DNA of 64,000 nt from Arsenicibacter sp965247375 (GCA_965247375.1 CBDFHU010000113.1:1-64000), one strand, 5' to 3'; positions 35,041 to 43,343 are shown, counted from the first letter of the stretch. Notes: a model not told the origin generated them from the sequence alone. A program made the numbers and translations.

Positions 35041-36935
35041 ATTTTATAGGGTATAATAACGTCAAATGCACTTCCGTGGCCGGGCTCACTGGTTACGTGA
35101 ATGCGGCCGTGGTGGGCATCCACCATTTTCTGAACATAACTTAGTCCGAGCCCGAAGCCTTTTACGTCGTGCAGATTGCCGGTCGGTACCCGGTAAAAGG
35201 TTTCAAAAATACGGTTGACCTGCTCTTTCGTCATGCCGATGCCCTGATCGGCAATCGTCAGACACACCCCCTCGGGCAGGCTGCGGGTCCGGATCGTAAT
35301 GTGCAGGGTATCCGGCGAATACTTGATGGCATTGTCCAGCAGGTTATACACAATGTTGGTCAGGTGTACTTCATCGGCTTCAATGACTTCGTTTTCCGCT
35401 TCGAAATCCAGATCGACCTCGCCCTCGCGCTGTTCAATCTGAATGCCGATGTTGTTCAGCGATTTTTCAATGATGTCGTGAATATTTACCTGCGTAACCT
35501 TCAGCTTGATTTCACCACGGTCGAGCATCGCCATCTGCAACACTTTCTCCACGTGTGACCCCAGCCGGCGGGTTTCTTCGCGGATGATATTCATGTACCG
35601 CGACAACCGTCCGGTAAATTCAGCAGCCGGACTGCCGGATTCAGCAGCCAATGCATCACCGTACATTGCTCCGACGTTCCTGCTACCAACACCCTGACCT
35701 ACCGCCATCTGGTCCTGCGCCATCTCAACCGCCAGCGCAATGGTCGAAATCGGCGTTTTAAACTCGTGAGTCATGTTGTTGATAAAGTCGTTCTTAATGT
35801 CAGCCAGTTTTTTCTGCTTCATAATCGTGTTGATTGCGATATAAAAACAGCCCAGAATAACCAGAATCAGGATCACCGACGAGGCAAAGTTGAACGTCAT
35901 CTGCTCCTGAATAAACTCGTCCTGACCAGGGAAATAGACGTACACATAGTTTCCCGAATCCAGAAAATTGTTCGGGAACAACGCCGCTTTGTAGCCGTTT
36001 TCGACAAATGATTTCGGATTGCCACCAAACGTCGTAAATAAAAATGAGGGTTTATTGGTCTGATTCGTTTTAACGCCATAGGCAAAGGGCAGCCGTATTC
36101 CCCGGTCTTCCAGTGCCTGCCGGAGCAGGGTATCCAGCGTCATCCGGTCAACCCGCTCCTCAATGGGCCGGTCCGACAGAAAGAGGCTTTTCAGCGCATC
36201 TTTTACAATCTGTGAATGCTCCGACATCCGGTTTCCGGTATCTTTCAGCGTACTGGCCGTCAGTACTGACGATGAAACCGTTTCTGCTGCTTTTGCCTTT
36301 GCCTGCCGTTTCCGGGCCAGTCTGGCAAGGCTGTCCTGCTTTTGCTGATGGCGGTTCAACTCGGAAATCTGGTCGGCCAGAATCCCGCTGGCCCATTCCT
36401 CAAACTGACGCTGGTCTTCGAGCTGTGCCTGCCAGTCGCCGGTGGCCATCAGCATTTCCTGCCGCCGCAAAAAGTGCTCCACAACCGCCTCCTGTTCCGG
36501 CGTAAGCGTCTGATCGACCGGATGCAAAGCATCCGACGGGGTAATGCCCAGCCGTGACATCCCACGTACAATATTACCATTGCCATCAAGCACCAGCTGA
36601 CCGTTAATCCGGTTTGGCACCTGCTCACGGGACGCCCGGGGTACTTTATGTTGTTTGGGTTCGGCCTTAGTAACAATGGGCTGACTATCTTTTTTAGAAA
36701 TCGCGATCAGCCGCTGTTGTTGCTCCTGCGCCCGTATCCGCTGACGGGCGAGGTACGAAATCTCCTGCCGCTCCAGCGTCCGGACCACTTCCTGCAAGGC
36801 ATCCGTAACTTTATAGGTAAACTGCTCCTGCTGCAACCGGTAGGCACTTCTGACCCAGTATAACTGTAAGCCCACCAAACCAAGAAGGCCCACTGCCATC
36901 AGCGCTACAATCCAGCGAATCCGTTGTTTCGACAT
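34995..36935 (-). CDS. Sensor histidine kinase
   Basis: A 646-residue membrane kinase. Helix 1 is at about 9-28 (IVALMAVGLLGLVGLQLYW). A long, partly coiled-coil sensor region is at about 30-345, rich in Gln, Arg and Glu. Helix 2 is near 350-372 (SSVILILVILGCFYIAINTI). HisKA has the phospho-His 390 in NNMTHEFKTPISTIALA. The ATPase domain has the N box NLLDNAIKYSP, the G1 box ADQGIGMT and the G2 box GFGLGLSYVQKMV. An insert of about 30 residues (GVGSRNVGAMYGDALAAESG) splits the HisKA helices. The last 15 residues (MSERKEWPPRGERAA) come from a repeat element and are not family sequence. It should signal to the adjacent OmpR-type regulator. It is divergent from an exported protein gene that is a possible target. 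Confidence 0.92.
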   Translation of the reverse strand: MSKQRIRWIVALMAVGLLGLVGLQLYWVRSAYRLQQEQFTYKVTDALQEVVRTLERQEISYLARQRIRAQEQQQRLIAISKKDSQPIVTKAEPKQHKVPRASREQVPNRINGQLVLDGNGNIVRGMSRLGITPSDALHPVDQTLTPEQEAVVEHFLRRQEMLMATGDWQAQLEDQRQFEEWASGILADQISELNRHQQKQDSLARLARKRQAKAKAAETVSSSVLTASTLKDTGNRMSEHSQIVKDALKSLFLSDRPIEERVDRMTLDTLLRQALEDRGIRLPFAYGVKTNQTNKPSFLFTTFGGNPKSFVENGYKAALFPNNFLDSGNYVYVYFPGQDEFIQEQMTFNFASSVILILVILGCFYIAINTIMKQKKLADIKNDFINNMTHEFKTPISTIALAVEMAQDQMAVGQGVGSRNVGAMYGDALAAESGSPAAEFTGRLSRYMNIIREETRRLGSHVEKVLQMAMLDRGEIKLKVTQVNIHDIIEKSLNNIGIQIEQREGEVDLDFEAENEVIEADEVHLTNIVYNLLDNAIKYSPDTLHITIRTRSLPEGVCLTIADQGIGMTKEQVNRIFETFYRVPTGNLHDVKGFGLGLSYVQKMVDAHHGRIHVTSEPGHGSAFDVIIPYKMSERKEWPPRGERAA

Positions 36936-37163
36936 TTTAATCTATTGCTGTGCAACCTTTGGGGCTGACTTTTCATCTTTCTGCTGAATACAGTATAAAA
37001 CAGCCGTTTGCTGTTGTCATACACCTAAATGTACGAAGGCAACCGGTGGTTCATTGAGTCTTTAAGAAACTTTAACACGGGTACTTATGCAACATACGAC
37101 CCGGAACTGGTGTCTTTAGAAAAACCAATTGACCAACAATACGAAAGTAAACAGGTACTAACT

Positions 37164-37964
37164 ATGAAAACAACATTTGTCGCTGCCCGGCGGTTCGCCA
37201 TGGCGGTACTGCTGACTGGTGCGGCTACCGGACTGGTAGTTGCTCAGGAAAAAACCGAAAACTCAAACGAAGTAACGGTCAAAATCATTGAACGTACCGG
37301 TGATGATGTCCGTCAGATTGACCGTACTTACAAAAACCTTCCGTCCGGAGAACGCGACAAAGTTGTTGAGCGGCTGGTGGATTCGCTGAAAACAACCCGC
37401 AAAGACGGCAAGAAACGTCAGCTTACTATTGTCGTTGAAGATAACGACGGCCGTGAATCATTACGGGCTAAAGGCGGTCCGGGACAGAACCGGCTGTATT
37501 TCTACAAAGGCCGTCCGGGACAGACCAAAGGCGATGCCTGGGTATGGGATAACGACAACTGGCAGCGTGATTTCCACCGCGGCATGGATTCGCTCAACGA
37601 CAAACTGAGCCGGCTGGAGTTCACGTTCCCGAAAGATTTTAACGAGCATATTATCCGTCCGTTCGATGCCTGGTCACGTGGTGTTGACGGCAAAATGAAA
37701 GCTCCGACCATTCGCGGACTGGATGCTTTCCCAAACAATCCGGACAAAGATCAGCTGAACCTGCGTTTCAATGCCCCGGCCAAAGGCGACGTGATCATTT
37801 CCGTTACAAACCCGAAAGGCAAGGAAGTGGCACGCAAGGAGGTAAAAGACTTTACCGGTGAATTTGTCGGACAGATTGATCTGGGCAAACAGGCTAAGGG
37901 CGTATATTTCATTACGGTAACCCAGAATGAAGACGGAGCCGTACGGCGGGTCGTAGTCGATTAA
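37164..37964 (+). CDS. Exported protein with T9SS-type C-terminal sorting domain
   Basis: A 266-residue protein. The signal peptide is at about 1-27 (MKTTFVAARRFAMAVLLTG..., ending VVAQ). The charged mature part (KIIERTGDDVRQIDRTYKNL, TRKDGKKRQLTIVVEDNDGR) is of unknown fold. The C-terminal 70 residues match the type A sorting domain pattern: LNLRFNAPAKGDVIISVTN, KGKEVARKEV and KGVYFITVTQNEDGAVRRVV. It may therefore be exported by the type IX system, of which porU and porV lie 15-20 kb away. The frame is open to 37029, but the start at 37164 opens the signal peptide. It is divergent from the histidine kinase, so it may be controlled by it. Confidence 0.75.
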   Translation: MKTTFVAARRFAMAVLLTGAATGLVVAQEKTENSNEVTVKIIERTGDDVRQIDRTYKNLPSGERDKVVERLVDSLKTTRKDGKKRQLTIVVEDNDGRESLRAKGGPGQNRLYFYKGRPGQTKGDAWVWDNDNWQRDFHRGMDSLNDKLSRLEFTFPKDFNEHIIRPFDAWSRGVDGKMKAPTIRGLDAFPNNPDKDQLNLRFNAPAKGDVIISVTNPKGKEVARKEVKDFTGEFVGQIDLGKQAKGVYFITVTQNEDGAVRRVVVD

Positions 37965-38097
37965 TTTTCCGGAGGGATCCGGACCTGTTGGCCCGAATCC
38001 CTTCATTTTTTATGAAAATATTTTCAAAAATATAGTACTATGTATTGCAAGGTATTATAAAATTCACTTACCTTTGTCATGTAAATCACAAATACGA

Positions 38098-38334
38098 ATG
38101 ACGATGAAAGCGAAAAAGACCTTAACAGCCGCTCTACTTTTAGGATTGATCAGCTTACAATCGATGGGTATGGGCCATCCGCACAATCTGTTCAACGCCC
38201 GTAAACAGATCAAGGCAAAACATGGTGTTACTACTGCGGTGACAACTCCGGCAACCGGTTCATCATTTGAGCCAGCCAAACTTTGTGCTTACTGGGTAAA
38301 AGTTGCCTGTACACAACTGATTAAAACGCTGTAA
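38098..38334 (+). CDS. Small exported protein of unknown function
   Basis: A 78-residue protein, MTMKAKKTLTAALLLGLIS... with a signal peptide at about 1-24 ending near GMGHPHN. The mature part is basic in the middle (ARKQIKAKHG), then Thr/Ala-rich. It ends with two cysteines (LCAYWVKVAC) near the C-terminus that could form a disulfide. I do not recognise the family. A second ATG two codons on could also start it. It is followed by a clean terminator and seems to be a single-gene unit. Evidence is moderate: a good signal peptide, a sensible start and a terminator. Confidence 0.6.
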   Translation: MTMKAKKTLTAALLLGLISLQSMGMGHPHNLFNARKQIKAKHGVTTAVTTPATGSSFEPAKLCAYWVKVACTQLIKTL

Positions 38335-38385
38335 GCATAGCGGGCGAATCGCTTCGCTTTCAGGATCTTGTGATTTTATACGTTG

Positions 38386-38410
38386 GGCGCCGGTAGCGGG
38401 CGCCTTTTTT
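38386..38410 (+). terminator. Terminator of the small exported protein gene
   Basis: GGCGCC (38386-38391) / GGCGCC (38399-38404), followed by six Ts. Confidence 0.7.
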
Positions 38411-38419
38411 ATTTCATTT

Positions 38420-38475
38420 CACCACAAAGGCACGAAGATAAATAAGGGGCACAAAGACTTTTCCCCATCGTCTTT
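38420..38475. repeat. CACAAAGGCACGAAG repeat element, copy 2
   Basis: ACCACAAAGGCACGAAG, then CACAAAGACTT about 13 bases later, the same order as in copy 1 at 6311. It lies between two convergent genes and lacks the inverted right arm of copy 1. Confidence 0.6.
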
Positions 38476-38479
38476 ACGT

Positions 38480-39145
38480 TTAAGCCACTGAAACCTTAGG
38501 CTTACCGGTCAGTTTCTCGTAATACTTACAAAAATCTTTCAGCTGGCATTCATCACACTTCGGCGAGCGGGCAAGGCAGATATAGCGGCCGTGCAGAATC
38601 AGCCAGTGATGGGCCCGTGGTACGTGCTGTTTGGGGATATAGGCCATGAGGGCTTTCTCAACGGCCAGGGGCGTGGTTGCCGTCAGCGGCGCCAGGCCGA
38701 GCCGGTGCGATACGCGGAACACATGGGTATCCACCGCCATTGTCGGCAGGTTATAGACAATAGACAGGATTACGTTGGCCGTTTTCCGGCCGACACCCGG
38801 TAACTGTTGCAGTTCTTCCAGGGTTCCGGGCACCTCTCCGTTAAAGCGTTCCATCAGCATACGGCCCATACCGGCCAGATGTTTTGCCTTGTTGTTGGGA
38901 TACGAAACACTGCGGATATACGTAAAAATCTCGTCAGCCGACGCGGCAGCCAGCGATTCAGGCTCCGGAAAACGGGCGAATAAAGCAGGAGTAATCTGAT
39001 TGATGCGTTTATCCGTGCATTGCGCCGACAAAATCACGGCTACCAGCAGTTCATATGGATTGCTGAAATGCAACTCTGTCTGCGGCTCGGGAAAATGTTC
39101 CGTGAAGTAGTCGATAAAACGGCGGAAGCGTTCTTTCTTTTGCAT
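38480..39145 (-). CDS. nth: Endonuclease III
   Basis: A 221-residue base-excision repair enzyme that removes oxidised pyrimidines and nicks the strand. The helix-hairpin-helix motif LQQLPGVGRKTANVIL is followed by the catalytic region with Asp in AVDTHVFRVSHRLGL. The catalytic Lys is in LSAQCTDKRINQIT near the N-terminus. The C-terminal [4Fe-4S] cluster motif C-x6-C-x2-C-x5-C is visible in CLARSPKCDECQLKDFC. Length is normal. It stands alone, minus strand, convergent with the small exported protein gene. Confidence 0.96.
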   Translation of the reverse strand: MQKKERFRRFIDYFTEHFPEPQTELHFSNPYELLVAVILSAQCTDKRINQITPALFARFPEPESLAAASADEIFTYIRSVSYPNNKAKHLAGMGRMLMERFNGEVPGTLEELQQLPGVGRKTANVILSIVYNLPTMAVDTHVFRVSHRLGLAPLTATTPLAVEKALMAYIPKQHVPRAHHWLILHGRYICLARSPKCDECQLKDFCKYYEKLTGKPKVSVA

Positions 39146-39246
39146 AGCTTTTCAGGAGCCAATACGTCCTTTCAACACAGAAAGAAAACCATATAGTGAG
39201 GTTCTGTGCAGCGGCAATAGTCTCCCGATAAGGCAAAAATAATCCC

Positions 39247-39289
39247 TTTGCTGCATGAAACACATGTGCTCTGTGTTTCATACAGCAAA
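39247..39289 (-). terminator. Hairpin ending the sigma factor / 78-aa gene unit
   Basis: TTTGCTGCATGAAACACA (39247-39264) / TGTGTTTCATACAGCAAA (39272-39289), 17 of 18 paired, with a seven-base loop. It sits just after the 78-aa gene stop. A T-rich stretch follows after a few bases on the minus strand. Confidence 0.65.
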
Positions 39290-39316
39290 AAAATAACCCA
39301 TCACATCAGGCAGGGC

Positions 39317-39553
39317 CTAAGCAGATGGGCTTGCAGGATAATTACGGGAATATGACAAGATATTCTGGATAGAACTCTCGCGGGGCTCACGCTCAATTTT
39401 GTTCATCAACGCGCGGATTTCGAGCGTTTCGAGGAATTGAGTCATCATTTCCGGATCAGACATCAGGGTGTCTTCGACGGCGAGGTTCTCCTCTTCGGAA
39501 GTCTCTTCGTACACGTACCGGATTACATCATCGTAAGTAGAGGTTTGTATCAT
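39317..39553 (-). CDS. Small acidic protein coupled to ECF sigma factor (possible anti-sigma)
   Basis: A 78-residue acidic protein, MIQTSTYDDVIRYVYEETSE..., with no membrane segment and no cysteine. The region EETSEEENLAVEDTLMSDPE looks like the N-terminal helical part of zinc-free anti-sigma domains. The gene starts 26 bases before the sigma factor stop, so it is probably translated by coupling. Position and composition suggest an anti-sigma or sigma-modulating role, but I recognise no named family. The C-terminus (SYSRNYPASPSA) looks unstructured. Confidence 0.65.
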   Translation of the reverse strand: MIQTSTYDDVIRYVYEETSEEENLAVEDTLMSDPEMMTQFLETLEIRALMNKIEREPRESSIQNILSYSRNYPASPSA

Positions 39554-40127
39554 AACTGGGGGTTCGTTTGCTCAGTTGTTTGCGCAGATTAATCAGCGCA
39601 TAACGCATACGTCCCAAAGCTGTGTTGATACTGACGCCGGTAGCATCGGCAATTTCCTGGAAACTCATTTCCTCGTAATGCCGCATAATCAGCACCTGGC
39701 GTTGTTGTTCAGGCAGTCGCTGAATCAACTCACGCAAATGCTCATGTGTTTCCTGCCGGATCTGGATAGACTCAATCGAATCTTCCGAGAATTCGAGCGT
39801 GTTAAACACATTGCTTCCGTCTTCAAACACTACATTGGGGTAGCGTTTATCCTTCCGGAAATAGTCAATTGCCAAGTTATGAGCGATTCGAATGATCCAG
39901 GGTAAGAACTTGCCTTCTTCATTGTACTTACCGGTCTTGATTGTATCGACCGCCTTAATAAAGGTGTCCTGCAGCAAGTCTTCCGCTATGTACTGATCTT
40001 TAACAATGAGGTAAATCGTTGTATAGATCTTAGACTTGTGCCGACGTACTAATGTTTCGAAGGCTTTCTCGCTACCACGGATGTACAGAGATATAAGCTC
40101 ACTGTCAGTTACCTGGGCTTTTTCCAT
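39528..40127 (-). CDS. ECF-type RNA polymerase sigma factor
   Basis: A 199-residue sigma-70 family protein. Region 2 is at about 10-80 (YIRGSEKAFETLVRRHKSKI, DQYIAEDLLQDTFIKA, FLPWIIRIAHNLAIDYFRK, the core-binding and -10 recognition helices). Region 4 is at about 130-185 (LPEQQRQVLIMRHYEEMSFQ, then EIADATGVSINTALGRM, a helix-turn-helix). The start MEKAQVTDSEL is typical of Cytophagales ECF factors. It overlaps the small acidic gene downstream. The 450-base upstream region is AT-rich and non-coding. Confidence 0.94.
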   Translation of the reverse strand: MEKAQVTDSELISLYIRGSEKAFETLVRRHKSKIYTTIYLIVKDQYIAEDLLQDTFIKAVDTIKTGKYNEEGKFLPWIIRIAHNLAIDYFRKDKRYPNVVFEDGSNVFNTLEFSEDSIESIQIRQETHEHLRELIQRLPEQQRQVLIMRHYEEMSFQEIADATGVSINTALGRMRYALINLRKQLSKRTPSYDTNLYLR

Positions 40128-40444
40128 TTTCAGTAAGACAATTAGGTAACGTAGAGCTTTCTCCCGATAGTATATGAAGGTTTAAATTTTTTGGTAGCGT
40201 TATTTTCTTCTGACAGTAAAGTAACCTTTCTGCGCGCTATTTTGCAAATTTTCGCTAATTTTTTTTGTAAAAAAACAGACGTAAATACAATAAAAACGGG
40301 CAAAACGTATACAAAACCGACTTACTTTTCTCTCAAAAATAGCTTTTCAAAGATTTTCTTGCACTTATCAGGCTATTTGTTGGTATAGACCCTTTTTTGG
40401 GGTCAGGGGTTTAAATCCCGGCTAAAATTAAAGAAATTTAATCT

Positions 40445-40463
40445 GCCGCAAAGGCATGAAACC
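40445..40463. repeat. CAAAGGCATGAAA repeat, degenerate copy 3
   Basis: GCCGCAAAGGCATGAAAC shares its core with the repeats at 6313 and 38421, and the following CTGCTCG also resembles copy 1. The CACAAAGACTT part is missing. Confidence 0.4.
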
Positions 40464-40533
40464 TTTTTCCTGCTCGTTTTAACAATTTGTTTAAACAGCC
40501 GGCCGGTCATTCCATAATCTGCCTTATCGGCAT

Positions 40534-40568
40534 TTCCGGTGTGCCGACTAACAGGCGGCACACCGGAA
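40534..40568 (-). terminator. Hairpin after the cyclophilin gene
   Basis: Perfect 13-bp stem TTCCGGTGTGCCG / CGGCACACCGGAA (40534-40546, 40556-40568). It begins just after the stop codon. No T tract, but very stable. Confidence 0.65.
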
Positions 40569-40579
40569 GATACGAAATT

Positions 40580-41017
40580 TTATACTTCTTCCAGAATTGT
40601 GATGCTCTGAATTTTATCGCCCTGCCGGATCTGATCAATTACATCCAGTCCATCAACAACCTTGCCAAATACCGTGTGGTTACGGTCGAGGTGCTGCGTA
40701 TTCTGACGGTTGTGGCAGATGAAAAACTGTGAACCGCCTGTATTCCGGCCACGGTGTGCCATCGACAGGACACCACGGTCATGGTACTGGTTTTCGCCTG
40801 TCAGTTCACAAGGAATTGAATAGCCCGGACCACCTGCACCCGTACCGGTCGGGTCACCCCCCTGAACCATAAAGTTCGGGATCACACGGTGGAACGCTGT
40901 ATTGTCGTAATAGCCTGATTTCGATAGCTTCACGAAATTTTCAACCGTCTTCGGAGCGTCCTGCTCAAAGAACTCAATAGTCATTGTACCCTTATCGGTA
41001 CGCATTTCTGCTTTCAT
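40580..41017 (-). CDS. Cyclophilin-type peptidyl-prolyl cis-trans isomerase
   Basis: A 145-residue small cyclophilin that speeds cis-trans change at Xaa-Pro bonds during folding. The catalytic core is plain: AFHRVIPNFMVQGGDPTGTG (the active-site Arg and Phe/Met/Gln), GVLSMAHRGRNTGGSQFFI and HTVFGKVVDGLDVIDQI. There is no signal peptide, so it is cytoplasmic, like E. coli PpiB. I placed the start at MKAEMRTDKG (41017). A -7 box directly upstream implies a very short leader. It is downstream of metG on the same strand, separated by repeat copy C. Confidence 0.94.
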   Translation of the reverse strand: MKAEMRTDKGTMTIEFFEQDAPKTVENFVKLSKSGYYDNTAFHRVIPNFMVQGGDPTGTGAGGPGYSIPCELTGENQYHDRGVLSMAHRGRNTGGSQFFICHNRQNTQHLDRNHTVFGKVVDGLDVIDQIRQGDKIQSITILEEV

Positions 41018-41024
41018 AAACAAT

Positions 41025-41032
41025 CAAATATA
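41025..41032 (-). promoter_or_regulatory. Promoter -7 element TATATTTG of the cyclophilin gene
   Basis: Exact TAnnTTTG on the minus strand, at the edge of repeat copy C. The predicted start of transcription is within a few bases of the ATG, so the message could be almost leaderless. Confidence 0.45.
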
Positions 41033-41125
41033 AAGAGTGAGAGAACGAAAGAGCGAAAGAGCGAAATGTGGAAAACCACTCTTTCACTCTTTCACCGCGC
41101 AGCGGCCGCTCTTTCGCTCTTTAAA
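41031..41125. repeat. AAAGAGCGAAAGAGTG element, copy C
   Basis: AAAGAGCGAAAGAGCG (41048-41063) is exactly inverted at 41107-41122, with CCGCGCAGCGG in the inner right part. It lies between the metG stop and the cyclophilin gene. Confidence 0.75.
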
Positions 41126-43180
41126 TCAGCTTACTGTCCCTCCGTTCCAGACGGGTTTGTGGGGCGGCAGGAGGGCAAGGCTACCGTCGCGGTCTTCGGC
41201 CATCAGGATCATGCCCTGCGACTCAAGGCCCATCATTTTCCGGGGAGCCAGGTTGGCGAGGAACGTTACCTGCTTACCGATTAGTTCTTCCGGCGTAAAA
41301 TGTTTGGCAATTCCGCTCAGGATCTGGCGCTTATCAAACCCGTCGTCTACTTTCAGCTTTAAGAGCTTATCACTTTTCGGTACCCGTTCGGCCTCCACAA
41401 TGGTGCCGATCCGGATGTCCATTTTCGCAAAGTCGTCGTAGGCAATTTCAGCCTTCGGAGCCGGTACCGACTTGGTGGCCAGTTCGTTCATGCGTTTCGC
41501 GTCGTGTAATTTCTGTACTTGTTTTGTGATCTCGTCGTCTTCGATCTTGGCAAACAACAGCTCGCCCTGATTAATCGCGTGTCCGTCGGCCAGCAGGTCA
41601 GCACGGCCGGCATTAGTCCAGTTGAAGTGTTCGGTAATGCCCAGCTGTGCTTTCAGCTTCTCCGCCGTAAACGGCATAAACGGTTCGCAGACAATGGACA
41701 GGTTAGCCGCAATCTGCAACGCCACGTTCATGATCGTTTTCACCCGCTCCGGATCGGTTTTCACGACCTGCCACGGTTGTGTTTCGGCCAGGTACTTATT
41801 GCCCAGACGGGCCAGATCCATCAGGCTTGCCAGGGCTTCGCGGAAGCGGTAATTGGCAATTGCCTGTCCGATACGGTCCGGGAACTGTGCCAGTTCGTTG
41901 AGTACTTCGCGGTCGTAGTCGGTATACTCGCACGGACCGGATACCTTACCGTCGCAGAATTTGTGGGTCAGTACCACCGCCCGGTTAACGAAGTTGCCGA
42001 AAATGGCTACCAGTTCGGAGTTGTTACGCGCCTGGAAGTCTTTCCAGGTAAACTCACTGTCCTTTGTTTCAGGCGCATTAGCGGCCAGCACATAACGCAA
42101 CACATCCTGCTTACCCGGCAGTTCGTCCAGGTACTCATGCAGCCAGACAGCCCAGTTCCGCGAAGTCGAGATTTTATCGCCTTCAAGATTCATGAACTCA
42201 TTGGCCGGCACATTATCCGCAAGTACATAACTGCCGTCGGCCATCAACATGGCCGGGAAGATGATGCAATGGAAAACAATATTGTCTTTTCCGATGAAGT
42301 GCACCAGTTTGGTGTCTTTATCGCGCCAATAGTGTTCCCAGTTATGGCCTTGCTGCTCAGCCCATTCCTTGGTCATGGAAATATAGCCGATCGGGGCATC
42401 AAACCAGACATACAGCACTTTGCCGTCGGTGTCCGGCAACGGTACCTTTACGCCCCAGTCCAGATCGCGGGTCATGGCGCGGGGCTTAAGCCCTTCTTTC
42501 AGCCACGACAGACACTGACCAGCCACGTTGGTTTTCCACTCCGGATGACTGTTGACATAGGCCTCAATTTCCGGCTGCATCCGGTCGAGCGGTAAATACC
42601 AGTTCTTCGTTGGTTTCAGGATCGGCTGTGCGCCCGACAGCATCGACCGGAGCGGTGGCTTCAGTTCGGTAGGGCTCAGCGTTGAGCCGCAACGTTCGCA
42701 CTGATCCCCATAGGCATTCTCGTTGCCGCAAACCGGACAAACGCCGACAATATACCGGTCGGCCAGAAACTGACCGGCGGTTTCGTCGTAATACTGTTCG
42801 GTAACGACCTCGTCGAAATACCCTTTGTTGTACAGATTGAGAAAAATCTCCTGCGAGGTCTCGTGGTGAATCGGGTTCGACGTACGCGAGTAAATATCGA
42901 ACGAGATGCCAAAGTCCTCAAAGGCCTTTTTGATCTGTACGTAATACTTATCAACTACCTCCTGCGGGGTAATACCCTCTTTCTGCGCCCGGATGGTAAT
43001 CGGGACACCGTGTTCGTCGGTACCGCTGATAAACGCAACATCTTTCCCCGTCGAGCGCAGATAGCGCACGTAGATGTCGGCAGGCAGGTAACAACCGGCA
43101 ATGTGGCCGATGTGAATCGGCCCGTTGGCATAAATCAATGCCGCCGTGACGGTATATCGTTGTGGGTTTTCTAAAGCCAT
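41126..43180 (-). CDS. metG: Methionyl-tRNA synthetase with C-terminal tRNA-binding domain
   Basis: A 684-residue class I synthetase. The HIGH box is in ANGPIHIGHIAGCYLPAD, and the KMSKS box appears as DKISTSRNWAV (in EGDKISTSRNW). The zinc-type insert has cysteines in CPVCGNENAYGDQCERCG. The anticodon-binding domain follows at about 400-550. The C-terminal EMAP II-like/Arc1p OB-fold (about 580-684) has AYDDFAKMDIRIGTIVEAE and AKHFTPEELIGKQVTFLANL. The start at MALENPQRYTV (43180) matches the family; the longer frame adds 27 unrelated residues. Essential housekeeping gene. Confidence 0.96.
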   Translation of the reverse strand: MALENPQRYTVTAALIYANGPIHIGHIAGCYLPADIYVRYLRSTGKDVAFISGTDEHGVPITIRAQKEGITPQEVVDKYYVQIKKAFEDFGISFDIYSRTSNPIHHETSQEIFLNLYNKGYFDEVVTEQYYDETAGQFLADRYIVGVCPVCGNENAYGDQCERCGSTLSPTELKPPLRSMLSGAQPILKPTKNWYLPLDRMQPEIEAYVNSHPEWKTNVAGQCLSWLKEGLKPRAMTRDLDWGVKVPLPDTDGKVLYVWFDAPIGYISMTKEWAEQQGHNWEHYWRDKDTKLVHFIGKDNIVFHCIIFPAMLMADGSYVLADNVPANEFMNLEGDKISTSRNWAVWLHEYLDELPGKQDVLRYVLAANAPETKDSEFTWKDFQARNNSELVAIFGNFVNRAVVLTHKFCDGKVSGPCEYTDYDREVLNELAQFPDRIGQAIANYRFREALASLMDLARLGNKYLAETQPWQVVKTDPERVKTIMNVALQIAANLSIVCEPFMPFTAEKLKAQLGITEHFNWTNAGRADLLADGHAINQGELLFAKIEDDEITKQVQKLHDAKRMNELATKSVPAPKAEIAYDDFAKMDIRIGTIVEAERVPKSDKLLKLKVDDGFDKRQILSGIAKHFTPEELIGKQVTFLANLAPRKMMGLESQGMILMAEDRDGSLALLPPHKPVWNGGTVS

Positions 43181-43343
43181 GAAGCGTGTTCCTTCTTGCG
43201 ATTGTTGGACGAATGCAGAGGCTGTCGGGTTACGTAAGCCACATAAAAGCCTACATTTCAACTAGTCTTACTATACATCACTCATCCGGATGAATCGCTG
43301 CAAAATTAGTGATTTAACCAGCAAAGTAGATAGAGAACTTATG

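Larger units (their letters stand above)
40128..40579. other. AT-rich intergenic region upstream of the sigma factor
   Basis: About 450 bases with no gene I can support. It should carry the sigma factor promoter: a candidate -7 on the minus strand, TATTTTTG, lies at 40334-40341. It also holds the degenerate CAAAGGCATGAAA repeat at 40445-40463 and the cyclophilin terminator at 40534-40568. A GACCC-T6-GGGGTC hairpin lies near 40388-40404. No tRNA or known RNA was recognised. Confidence 0.4.

Noticed and set aside
40380..40410. GACCC-T6-GGGGTC hairpin as a terminator or small RNA
   Set aside because: The stem is only 5 bp, no T tract follows and no upstream gene needs it.
41519..42595. 358-codon open frame antisense to metG
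   Set aside because: Lies wholly inside metG, which has all synthetase motifs. The antisense product has no recognisable domain.
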